Source of the DNA: Chloroflexota bacterium
GTDB taxonomy: Bacteria; Chloroflexota; Dormibacteria; CF-121
Length of the DNA stretch: 36,397 nucleotides
NCBI GenBank assembly: GCA_005889345.1
Contig: VBFR01000197.1
Location: 1 to 36,397 of the forward strand
Direction of reading: 5' to 3'
Shown here: one piece after another, positions 24,974 through 31,217 of the stretch
Position numbering within the stretch: position 1 is the stretch's first letter
Layout: every line of letters begins with the position of its first letter
Program-made: the position numbers and the translations under genes
Notes under the pieces: model-generated
The model's database searches: none
The model's input: only the letters and a program-made list of their open reading frames with translations
Told to the model about the DNA's origin: nothing

Positions 24974-25977
24974 CCCATCGCGTCGCGCGCCGGCCGCGGA
25001 CGCTTGCGGACCTCGGCGAGCGCGGCCTCCTGCGGTCGATCGCTCGCTATCTCGATCCGCCGTCACGAGCCCTGCTGGTTGCGGCGCCGAAGGATGATGC
25101 CGCGGTTTGGCGCGGCGATCCGTTCGTGGTGGCGACCACCGACACCATGGTCGAGGAGATCGATTTTCGTCTGGATTGGCCCGGGTTCGATTTCGCGATG
25201 CTCGGCCGGCGGCTGATCTCCATCAACCTCAGCGACCTGGCCGCGATGGGCGCGGAACCACGGTATGCGCTCGTCTCGCTAACGCTGCGCGGGACGCTTG
25301 CCGTTGCCGACGTGCGCCGTCTCTACGAGGGCATCGCGCACCAGGCGCGGCGCTTCAGCTGCGCGATCGCCGGAGGAGACGTGAGTGGAACACTGGGGCT
25401 GCTCACTTTGACGGCCACCCTGGTCGGCCGTATCGATTCGGCGCGGTCCGTGCTGAGGCGCGATGGGGCACGCCCCGGCTGGCTCCTCGCCGTCACCGGC
25501 GCGCTGGGTGGCGCCGCGGCCGGTCTGCGGCTGCTCGAATCAGGGCGCCGGCCCGCGACAGCGAGAGAACGCGGATGGGTCTCCGCGCAGCTGGATCCGA
25601 CACCACGCGTGATCGCTGGACGCGTGCTCGTCGACGCCGGCATCAGGGTCGGCGGCGACATCAGCGACGGCCTGTACCGCGAGGTCGAGCGATTGCTCGA
25701 GGGCACGCGCCTCGGGGCGACGATCGCTGTCGATCGACTCCCGCTGGCGCCAGGTCTGCAGCGGAAGGAATGGGCGCTGGCCGTCAAGGACTCCGAGGAC
25801 TTCGAGCTGCTCTGCGCGGCGCCGGCCGCGCGCATCGCCGCGGCCAGGCGCGTCCTCGAGCGCCTCGAGCTCCCATTGACCGTGGTGGGCGAGATTGACG
25901 CGCGACCGGGGATTCGGCTGCGCAACGGGTCGCGGATGGAAAGGCTCGAAGGTGCCGGCTATGAACACTTTCGTTGA
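24970..25977 (+). CDS. thiL: Thiamine monophosphate kinase
   Basis: ThiL phosphorylates thiamine phosphate to the cofactor TPP. The PurM-like fold is shown by TLADLGERGLLRSIARYL, PKDDAAVW, ATTDTMVEEIDF with metal-binding Asp, INLSDLAAMGAEPRYALVS, CAIAGGDVSG and the later DISDGLYREVE. The family GDDA reads KDDA. The conserved start lies before GTG 25126, but no ATG, GTG or TTG occurs in frame between the stop at 24874 and 25126. ATA 24970, which overlaps the thiSG TAG stop, would give 335 residues; ACG 25000 would give 325, the usual size. Confidence 0.92.
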   Translation: MAHRVARRPRTLADLGERGLLRSIARYLDPPSRALLVAAPKDDAAVWRGDPFVVATTDTMVEEIDFRLDWPGFDFAMLGRRLISINLSDLAAMGAEPRYALVSLTLRGTLAVADVRRLYEGIAHQARRFSCAIAGGDVSGTLGLLTLTATLVGRIDSARSVLRRDGARPGWLLAVTGALGGAAAGLRLLESGRRPATARERGWVSAQLDPTPRVIAGRVLVDAGIRVGGDISDGLYREVERLLEGTRLGATIAVDRLPLAPGLQRKEWALAVKDSEDFELLCAAPAARIAAARRVLERLELPLTVVGEIDARPGIRLRNGSRMERLEGAGYEHFR

Positions 25978-26413
25978 GACCACGTCGGTCGATCAGACCC
26001 GCGAGCTCGGTCGCCGCCTGGGACAGGTCCTCGAGCCCGGTGACATCATCGCGCTCGAAGGTGACCTGGGCACGGGAAAGACGGAGCTGGTGAAGGGCAT
26101 CGCGGATGCCCTGGGCGTTGCGAGCGGCGTGCACAGCCCGACGTTTGTCCTGCACCACCGCTACCAGGGCCGTGTCCCCATCGAGCACTACGACCTCTAT
26201 CGTCTGGATGGGATGGCTTGGGTCGACAGCGGCCTGGACGAACCGGCGCCCGACGCGGTCACGGTCATCGAGTGGCCGGACCGTGCCGGCGTGCTCGACA
26301 ACTGGGCGACGATCCGGATCGGGTTGACGAGCAAGGCAGAGACGCGGCGGCGCCTGACCCTCCTGCGCGGGCCGGACCGGGTCCGGGCGGTGTTTCGTGC
26401 GCCTGGCGATTGA
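25961..26413 (+). CDS. tsaE: tRNA t6A modification ATPase TsaE
   Basis: TsaE is the small ATPase needed with TsaB and TsaD to make t6A at position 37 of ANN-decoding tRNAs. The P-loop is EGDLGTGKTELVKGIA, and SPTFVLHHRY, IEHYDLYRLD and VTVIEWPDRAG are typical. ATG 25961 gives 150 residues, the normal size; it overlaps the end of thiL by 17 bases and the start of tsaB by 17 bases. No longer start is needed, since the family begins just before the TRELGRRLG helix. Confidence 0.95.
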   Translation: MNTFVETTSVDQTRELGRRLGQVLEPGDIIALEGDLGTGKTELVKGIADALGVASGVHSPTFVLHHRYQGRVPIEHYDLYRLDGMAWVDSGLDEPAPDAVTVIEWPDRAGVLDNWATIRIGLTSKAETRRRLTLLRGPDRVRAVFRAPGD

Positions 26414-27041
26414 CACGTCCGGCGTCGACCAGGCGCTGGTCGTCCTCGACGGCCGTCGCCAGCTCGCCGCCGACGACTGGGTGAGGGATCGAGCGGATCC
26501 ACCAGTGCTGGCGCGGCTGGACGCCGTCGTGAAACGGGCCGGCGGGAAGCCTGACGATCTCGAGGCCGTCGTGGCGGCGCGCGGGCCTGGGTCGTTCACG
26601 GGACTTCGGATCGGGCTGTCGCTGGCGGCCGGGCTGGCGTACGCGCGGCATATCCCGCTGTACGTCGCCGACAGCCTGGCGATCCTCGCCCGCCGCGCCA
26701 GCGGCGACCCGGCGAGCGTCGCGCTGCGCGATGCGGGCCGTCGCGAAGTCTATGCTTGGCGCGAAGGCGAGCCCGCCCGACGCCTACCTGTGGATGAGCT
26801 TGCTGGCTGGCTGCCGGCCACCGCCCGGGTCATCGTCGAGCCCGCCGGCGGGCTGGCCTCGTGGGTCCCCGGGCTGGCGCACCTCGAGCTGCCCGCCAGC
26901 GAACGGCGGCCTTTGAGCACGGCGCTGCTCGAATCCGCCATCTGGACCTTCGATTCGCAAAAACCGCTGCGATATGATGAAGTGCAGGCGCTCTACGTTC
27001 AGCCCGCGGCCGCGGAGGAGCGCAGAAGGATGTCCCCATGA
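26397..27041 (+). CDS. tsaB: tRNA t6A complex subunit TsaB
   Basis: TsaB is the inactive ASKHA-fold partner that dimerises with TsaD. MRLAIDTSGVDQALVVLDG, LEAVVAARGPGSFTGLRIGLSLAAGLA in its conserved blocks, and VADSLAILA are seen. The 214 residues are normal. It starts with GTG 26397 inside the end of tsaE, and its stop overlaps the rimI start by 4 bases (ATGA). Tight overlaps point to a single tsaE-tsaB-rimI-tsaD unit. Confidence 0.93.
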   Translation: MRLAIDTSGVDQALVVLDGRRQLAADDWVRDRADPPVLARLDAVVKRAGGKPDDLEAVVAARGPGSFTGLRIGLSLAAGLAYARHIPLYVADSLAILARRASGDPASVALRDAGRREVYAWREGEPARRLPVDELAGWLPATARVIVEPAGGLASWVPGLAHLELPASERRPLSTALLESAIWTFDSQKPLRYDEVQALYVQPAAAEERRRMSP

Positions 27042-27580
27042 TGCAGTTGAAGTCCCGAACACTCGTCGACGCCATGCGCGAGGAAGACATCCCCGAGGTG
27101 CAGGCGATCGAGCGCCAGATCTTCCCGACACCCTGGCCGCGGAATGCCTATTACCGCGAGCTCCATCACAATCGCTCCGCCTACTACCTCGTGCTGCGCC
27201 GGGACGAGGAGATCGTCGGCTATGCCGGCCTGTGGAAGATGAGCGACGAGGCGCACATCACGACCGTCGGCGTACGCGCAAATCAGCAGGGCAAGGGCTA
27301 CGGCCATGCGCTGATGGCGGCCCTGATCCAGCGGGCGTACCAGTTGGGTTCGCGCTGGCTGACGCTCGAGGTGCGGCCGTCCAACGACGTCGCGGTCCGC
27401 CTCTATGAAAAGTTCGGCTTCAAGGTCATCGGTCGCCGCCGCGGTTATTACACCGACAACAACGAGGATGCGATCGTGATGTGGTCGGACTCGATCCAGG
27501 CGCCCGGCTTCAAGAAGCGCTTCAACGAGATCCTGCAGACGCTCGAGATCGAAGGGCTCGACAACAACACACCGCAGTAG
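27038..27580 (+). CDS. rimI: Ribosomal protein S18 alanine N-acetyltransferase-like GNAT
   Basis: This is a GNAT-fold acetyltransferase placed where rimI usually lies, between tsaB and tsaD. RimI acetylates the N-terminal alanine of S18. Typical segments are IPEVQAIERQIFPTPWP, the acetyl-CoA loop VRANQQGKGYGHALM, LEVRPSNDVAVRLYEKFGFKVIGRRRGYY and the DAIVMW ending. The 180 residues include a C-terminal extension of about 20 beyond the family. ATG 27038 and ATG 27041 are both possible starts. Confidence 0.9.
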   Translation: MMQLKSRTLVDAMREEDIPEVQAIERQIFPTPWPRNAYYRELHHNRSAYYLVLRRDEEIVGYAGLWKMSDEAHITTVGVRANQQGKGYGHALMAALIQRAYQLGSRWLTLEVRPSNDVAVRLYEKFGFKVIGRRRGYYTDNNEDAIVMWSDSIQAPGFKKRFNEILQTLEIEGLDNNTPQ

Positions 27581-27585
27581 CCCAG

Positions 27586-28614
27586 ACGAACCGGCGCGTC
27601 CTGGCGATCGAGACCTCCTGTGATGAGACCGCCGCAGCGGTTGTCGCCACCGGCCCGCGCCTGCTCTCGAACGTGATTCGTTCCCAGGATGCGCTGCACG
27701 CGCCCTACGGCGGGGTCGTGCCGGAGCTTGCCGCGCGCGCTCACCTGCAGTCGCTGGTGCCGGTGATCGAGCGCGCGCTGGAGAACGCGGGGACTCGCTG
27801 GGAGCAGGTCGACGGAGTCGCCGTGACCAGGGGCCCCGGCCTCATTGGCTGCCTGCTCGTCGGCGTCAACCTCGGGCAGGCGATCGCCTGGGCGCGCAAG
27901 CTGCCGGTGATCGGGGTCAGCCACCTCGCCGCCCATGTCTTCGCCGCGCTGCTCGAGGAGCCGGACCTCCACCCGCCGGTCCTCGGCCTGGTCGTATCCG
28001 GCGGCCACAGCGACCTGATCCGATGGCATACGGACGGCAGCATCAGCGTGATCGGCCGGACACTCGATGATGCCGCTGGCGAGGCCTTCGACAAGGGGGC
28101 GCGCATCCTGGGTCTGCCGTTTCCCGGCGGCCCCGCGATCGACGCGCTGGCGGCGAAGGGAGATCCGCGGGCGATCCGCTTTCCGCGGCCACGCGCTCCC
28201 GGCCTCGACTTCAGCTTCAGCGGTGTGAAGACGGCGTTGCTCTACGAGGTCCGCAAACGCACGTCGATCTCCGAGCAGGAGCGCGCCGATCTCGCCGCCA
28301 GCTACCAGGAGGCGATCGTCGATGCGCTCCTGCAGCGTGTGGAGGGCGCATTATTTCCCTCCCCCGCTCGCGGGGGAGGGTCAGGGTGGGGGCCCGAACC
28401 CACTGTTGTCATCGGCGGCGGCGTCGCGCGCAATCGCCGTCTTCGCGAGGCCGCCCGCTCGCGCCTGGGCAACACGGCGCATCTCGTCATCCCGGCGCCG
28501 GAGCTATGCACCGACAACGCGGCGATGATCGGCGCCGCCGCCTTGATCGAATGGGACCGGCGAGGCCCGGATCCTGCGCCCTTCGACGCCGATCCCGCGC
28601 TCGGTTTCGCGTAA
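27586..28614 (+). CDS. tsaD: tRNA N6-threonylcarbamoyladenosine synthase TsaD
   Basis: TsaD transfers the threonylcarbamoyl group to A37 of tRNA. VLAIETSCDETAAAVV, ELAARAHLQ with the metal-binding His, VTRGPGLIGCLLVGVNL, GVSHLAAHVFA with the second His, LVVSGGHSDL and the DDAAGEAFDKGARILGLP block are present. A palindromic repeat at 28355-28398 adds PSPARGGGSGWG to a loop before VVIGGGVARN without breaking the frame. The start is unclear: GTG 27481 lies 100 bases inside rimI, and no ATG, GTG or TTG is closer. ACG 27586 gives 342 residues, normal for TsaD; GTA 27577 overlaps the rimI TAG. Confidence 0.92.
   Translation, partial: TNRRVLAIETSCDETAAAVVATGPRLLSNVIRSQDALHAPYGGVVPELAARAHLQSLVPVIERALENAGTRWEQVDGVAVTRGPGLIGCLLVGVNLGQAIAWARKLPVIGVSHLAAHVFAALLEEPDLHPPVLGLVVSGGHSDLIRWHTDGSISVIGRTLDDAAGEAFDKGARILGLPFPGGPAIDALAAKGDPRAIRFPRPRAPGLDFSFSGVKTALLYEVRKRTSISEQERADLAASYQEAIVDALLQRVEGALFPSPARGGGSGWGPEPTVVIGGGVARNRRLREAARSRLGNTAHLVIPAPELCTDNAAMIGAAALIEWDRRGPDPAPFDADPALGFA
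28355..28398 (+). repeat. G/C-rich palindromic repeat, copy 1 (inside tsaD)
   Basis: CCCTCCCCCG and CGGGGGAGGG form a perfect 10-bp inverted repeat around CTCG, followed by TCAGGGTGGGGGCCCGAA. A close copy, including the flanking TT and the trailing AGGGTGGGGGCC, occurs at 34894-34934. It is read in frame as PSPxxGGG in both places. It resembles dispersed REP-like elements of GC-rich genomes. Confidence 0.8.
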
Positions 28615-28620
28615 CGCAAG

Positions 28621-28649
28621 TTGACGATTGGGCGTTTTGGTGCTATTCG
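28621..28649 (+). promoter_or_regulatory. Promoter of the SGNH hydrolase gene
   Basis: TTGACG and TATTCG are separated by 17 bases, and a TG one base before the -10 makes it an extended -10. It lies directly after the tsaD stop, so the following gene is probably transcribed separately. The -10 matches the consensus at three of six positions. Confidence 0.5.
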
Positions 28650-28682
28650 TTCCACAGCACCCCGCAGGGGAGGAGGGAAATC

Positions 28683-29519
28683 ATGCGGTTTCGTCCACTT
28701 GCCGTCGTTGCCGCGATTGCCGGTCTGCTCGTCGGCGCAACGTCCGTCAGCGCCTCATCCGAACACTTCAACCCACCGAAGCACTACTACCTCGCCCTCG
28801 GCGATTCGCTAGCGTACGGCTACCAGCAGGCCAAGTTCCTTGGCGAAGCTGGTTCCGGCCATATCGACCCGGCGACCTTTCCCGGCTACGCGGGGGACCT
28901 CGCGGGTATGCTTCGAGATGTCCGCCCCGAAATCCGGACTGTGAACTACGGCTGCCCCGGGGAAACGACGTCGTCGTACTTTACGGCCTGCTACTTCAGC
29001 GCCGTCCAGCATTTCCCGCTCCACGACCCTTACAGCGGGTCGCAGGAAGCGGCCGCTCTCGCCTTTCTGCGCGCTCACCGGGGACAGGTAAGCCCGATCA
29101 CCCTGGACAACGGCGCCAATGACGTAACGCCGTGCTTGTCAAGTCCTGATCCCAACTGCTTTTCGCGAACGATCGCCGTGGTCGGCGCCAATTTAAACCG
29201 GGCGCTAGCGGAGCTTCGCGATGCCGCGCCGGATGCCGAGATCATCGTCATGAAGTACTACGATCCGTTCGCCTTCAATAGCCCCGGCACAATTGGCATC
29301 ACCGTCCTGCTGGACCGCGCGATCGCGAACGCCGCCGCGCATCACGGCGCGCGACTGGCTGATGCCTTGACCCCGTTTAACCTGGCACCTCCGCAGCCGG
29401 CAACGTTGTGTGGCCTGGGGCCGTTCTGCCCGCTCAGCGACATTCACCCAAATGATGCCGGCTATGCGGTGATCGCCCAGCAGTTCTGGGCGGCATCAGG
29501 CTACGGCCGGCTCGATTAG
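28683..29519 (+). CDS. Secreted SGNH/GDSL-family hydrolase
   Basis: The product is a probable exported esterase or lipase. Residues 1-24 form a signal peptide with a basic start (MRFRP), a hydrophobic core and a likely cut after VSA. The SGNH blocks are LALGDSLAYG with the nucleophilic Ser (near residue 42), NYGCPGETT, the GANDVTPC block III and DIHPNDAGY with the Asp/His pair. Four or more cysteines after the signal peptide could form disulfides outside the cell. It has 278 residues. ATG 28683 is chosen because AGGAGG at 28671-28676 lies 6 bases upstream. The substrate is unknown. Confidence 0.88.
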   Translation: MRFRPLAVVAAIAGLLVGATSVSASSEHFNPPKHYYLALGDSLAYGYQQAKFLGEAGSGHIDPATFPGYAGDLAGMLRDVRPEIRTVNYGCPGETTSSYFTACYFSAVQHFPLHDPYSGSQEAAALAFLRAHRGQVSPITLDNGANDVTPCLSSPDPNCFSRTIAVVGANLNRALAELRDAAPDAEIIVMKYYDPFAFNSPGTIGITVLLDRAIANAAAHHGARLADALTPFNLAPPQPATLCGLGPFCPLSDIHPNDAGYAVIAQQFWAASGYGRLD

Positions 29520-29536
29520 CTAAAACGACCTGGACG

Positions 29537-29558
29537 GGGCTCGGCCGGCGCCGAGCCC
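29537..29558 (+). terminator. Hairpin between the SGNH gene and groES
   Basis: GGGCTCGGC and GCCGAGCCC form a perfect 9-bp stem around CGGC, 17 bases after the stop. No T-run follows; the next bases are the -35 box of groES. It probably ends or attenuates transcription of the SGNH gene. Confidence 0.55.
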
Positions 29559-29587
29559 TTGAGGGTTGGGTTCTATTGAGCTACAAT
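29559..29587 (+). promoter_or_regulatory. groES promoter
   Basis: TTGAGG (29559-29564) and TACAAT (29582-29587) are 17 bases apart, a good vegetative-type promoter. The -10 box touches the CIRCE operator, so HrcA bound there would block polymerase. Confidence 0.8.
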
Positions 29588-29613
29588 TAGCACTCGAGCT
29601 TACTGAGTGCTAA
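29587..29613. promoter_or_regulatory. CIRCE operator (HrcA binding site)
   Basis: TTAGCACTC, a 9-base spacer and GAGTGCTAA match the CIRCE consensus perfectly. HrcA binds this inverted repeat and represses chaperonin genes until heat shock. hrcA is not in the window. Confidence 0.96.
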
Positions 29614-29641
29614 CGTACTGTCACCACCTAAGGAGGGTTTT

Positions 29642-29944
29642 ATGAAGCTACGTCCATTGGGCGACCGAGTTGTGATCAAGCCCGTCGATCGCGAAGAGAA
29701 GACCAAGAGCGGGATCGTCCTGCCCGACACCGCCAAGGAGAAGCCGCAGGAAGGCATGGTCGAGGCCGTCGGCAACGGCCGCTTCATCGAGACGACCGGC
29801 AAGCGCGAGCCGCTCGATGTCAAAGTCGGCGACCGCGTGGTCTATGCCAAGTACGCCGGCAGCGAGATCAAGCTCGACGAGACCGAGTACCTGATCCTGT
29901 CCGAGAAGGACATTCTGGCCGTCGTCGCCAACGGCAAGAGCTAA
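29642..29944 (+). CDS. groES: Co-chaperonin GroES
   Basis: GroES is the heptameric lid of the GroEL folding chamber. [21 protein letters not shown] is the typical start, then the mobile-loop segment [17 protein letters not shown], and [16 protein letters not shown] near the end. The 100 residues are normal. AGGAGG at 29631-29636 lies 5 bases before the ATG. It is followed by a strong terminator and a convergent gene, so no groEL is attached. Regulation by HrcA through the CIRCE site is expected. Confidence 0.97.
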   Translation: MKLRPLGDRVVIKPVDREEKTKSGIVLPDTAKEKPQEGMVEAVGNGRFIETTGKREPLDVKVGDRVVYAKYAGSEIKLDETEYLILSEKDILAVVANGKS

Positions 29945-29962
29945 GAGCCACTCAACGAGAAC

Positions 29963-29988
29963 GGCCAGCCTTCGGGCTGGCCTTTTTT
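29963..29988 (+). terminator. Intrinsic terminator of groES
   Basis: GGCCAGCC, the stable TTCG loop, GGCTGGCC and six T residues form a textbook rho-independent terminator. Its T-run overlaps the end of the convergent peroxiredoxin gene. In the minus direction no T-run follows the stem. Confidence 0.95.
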
Positions 29989-30511
29989 ATTTCTCGGGAG
30001 GGTTGGGGGTCGCCTTGGCGCGCGGGATCAGCGGCAAGGCGAGCATGGCCTCGGTGACCTGCGCGTACTGCTCCTGGCTGCGCCAGTCGTAGTGCGGGTT
30101 GCGCCACCGGATGTACCCGCGGTAGTCGACCAGGAACAACGAGCGCTGGGCGACACCCCGCTCCTCGTTGAGGACGCCATAGCGGCGCGCGACCGACTTG
30201 TCCCAATCGGCGAGAATCGGGAAGGGAAGGTCGCCCAGGCTCTTGGCGTACGCCTTGTGCGCCCAGATGTGATCAACGCTCAGTCCCAGCACCTGGGTTT
30301 CCGCCTTCACGAACTGCTGGTGATCACCTCGCAAGGAGGTGAGCTCATTCGTTCAGCCTGGGCTGAAGTCGAAGACGTAAAAGGCGAGCAAGACGTGCTT
30401 GGTTCCCTTGAAGGAGGAGAGGGTGACAGGATCACCGTCGGGCGTCCCCGGCAGCGTGAAATCGGGCGCGAGGTCTCCGACGCCGGGCATGGTCGTCGTG
30501 GCGGTCGACAT
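29987..30511 (-). CDS. Peroxiredoxin with in-frame TGA (probable selenoprotein)
   Basis: Peroxiredoxins reduce peroxides with a peroxidatic Cys. Read from ATG 30511 to TAA 29987-29989, the frame holds a whole thioredoxin-fold peroxiredoxin of 174 codons: [24 protein letters not shown], then codon 53 (TGA, 30353-30355), [40 protein letters not shown], and Arg123 in [17 protein letters not shown] sits exactly at the peroxidatic position, three residues after Ser50, and no Cys occurs anywhere in the protein. A 7-bp stem-loop starts 10 bases after the TGA. This fits selenocysteine in a one-Sec enzyme. A nonsense mutation is the alternative. A TACAAT 6 bases before the ATG suggests a leaderless mRNA. 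Confidence 0.9.
30324..30342 (-). promoter_or_regulatory. SECIS-like stem-loop after the in-frame TGA
   Basis: On the minus strand TCACCTC, a CTTGC loop and GAGGTGA form a perfect 7-bp hairpin. It begins 10 bases after the TGA and its loop begins 18 bases after, within the range of bacterial SECIS elements read by SelB. The loop has a G only at its fourth position, which is not the usual bacterial consensus of a G among the first two. Confidence 0.55.
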
Positions 30512-30516
30512 CGACC

Positions 30517-30523
30517 TATTGTA
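30517..30523. promoter_or_regulatory. Overlapping divergent -10 boxes, probable leaderless promoters
   Basis: TATTGTA contains TATTGT on the + strand (30517-30522), 6 bases before the GTG at 30529, and TACAAT on the minus strand (30523-30518), 6 bases before the ATG at 30511. Both would place transcription start on the start codon. No Shine-Dalgarno sequence is available on either side, since only 17 bases separate the genes. Confidence 0.6.
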
Positions 30524-30528
30524 GTTCG

Positions 30529-31167
30529 GTGATTTTCCACGACCGGGTGGATGCCGGCGAGCGCCTCGCTACCGCGCTGCAGCGCTATCGCGACCACGAC
30601 AGAACCGTCGTGTTGGGGATCCCACGCGGCGGCGTCGTTGTGGCGAAGGCGATCGCCGTCGACCTGCATCTGCCATTGGGGATCTGCCCGGTGCGCAAGC
30701 TCGGCGCTCCCGGCAATCCGGAGCTCGCCATCGGGGCGGTCGATGATGATGCCGTACTGGTCTTCGATCGACGGCTGAGCCAGCACCTCGGCTTGACCGA
30801 GGACGACATCGGGCACGCGGCGGCACGGCAGCGCGAGGAGCTGCGGGCCTGGTTGGCGGCATTGGGCGCGGGAGCGATGTCTGCGCTCGAGGACCGAACC
30901 GTGATCCTGACTGACGACGGCGTTGCCACTGGGTACACGGCCCAGGCCGGCATCCAGACGGTGCGCCGCCGTGGCGCCCAACGCGTAATCCTGGCGGTCC
31001 CGGTTGCGCCGCCCGACACGGCCGCCTGGCTCAAGCCGCAGGTTGATGAATTCGTCTGCCTCGCCACTCCGGAGCCGTTCTATGCGGTCGGGAACTTCTT
31101 CGAGGAATGGCCACAGGTTACCGACGACGAGGTTAGAGCACTGCTGCTGGCCGGTAACACGTTGTAG
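30529..31167 (+). CDS. Predicted phosphoribosyltransferase (COG1926-like)
   Basis: The product has the type I phosphoribosyltransferase fold. The PRPP-binding motif is [13 protein letters not shown] (about residues 125-137), preceded by [18 protein letters not shown] and [18 protein letters not shown]. The C-terminal [26 protein letters not shown] matches the pattern of this uncharacterised group. The 212 residues are normal. The GTG start is divergent from the peroxiredoxin gene and shares its promoter region. The base or substrate is not known for this family; I assign no pathway. Confidence 0.85.
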   Translation: MIFHDRVDAGERLATALQRYRDHDRTVVLGIPRGGVVVAKAIAVDLHLPLGICPVRKLGAPGNPELAIGAVDDDAVLVFDRRLSQHLGLTEDDIGHAAARQREELRAWLAALGAGAMSALEDRTVILTDDGVATGYTAQAGIQTVRRRGAQRVILAVPVAPPDTAAWLKPQVDEFVCLATPEPFYAVGNFFEEWPQVTDDEVRALLLAGNTL

Positions 31168-31182
31168 CGGAGGTTTTACACG

Positions 31183-31205
31183 GGCAAGGACTTTGTCCCC
31201 TTGCC
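31183..31205 (+). terminator. Stem-loop between the phosphoribosyltransferase and DUF4388 genes
   Basis: GGCAAGGAC and GTCC-CTTGCC can form a 9-bp stem with a small bulge and a TTT loop, 12 bases before the GTG at 31218. No T-run follows. It could be a weak terminator or lie in the leader of the next gene and affect its translation. Confidence 0.4.
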
Positions 31206-31217
31206 GGTTACAGCGAT

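Noticed and set aside
27481-27585. tsaD starting at GTG 27481
   Set aside because: It would add 35 residues unlike any TsaD and overlap rimI by 100 bases.
28386-28682. A longer N-terminus for the SGNH hydrolase, starting inside tsaD
   Set aside because: ATG 28683 has an AGGAGG site 6 bases upstream and starts a clear signal peptide; the upstream part overlaps tsaD and looks like frame noise.
29987-30334. Peroxiredoxin gene starting at TTG 30334
   Set aside because: This would leave out the active site and the first 60 codons, which are intact in the same frame before the TGA.
31168-31173. CGGAGG as the ribosome binding site of the DUF4388 gene
   Set aside because: It lies about 45 bases before the GTG, with no start codon at the right distance.
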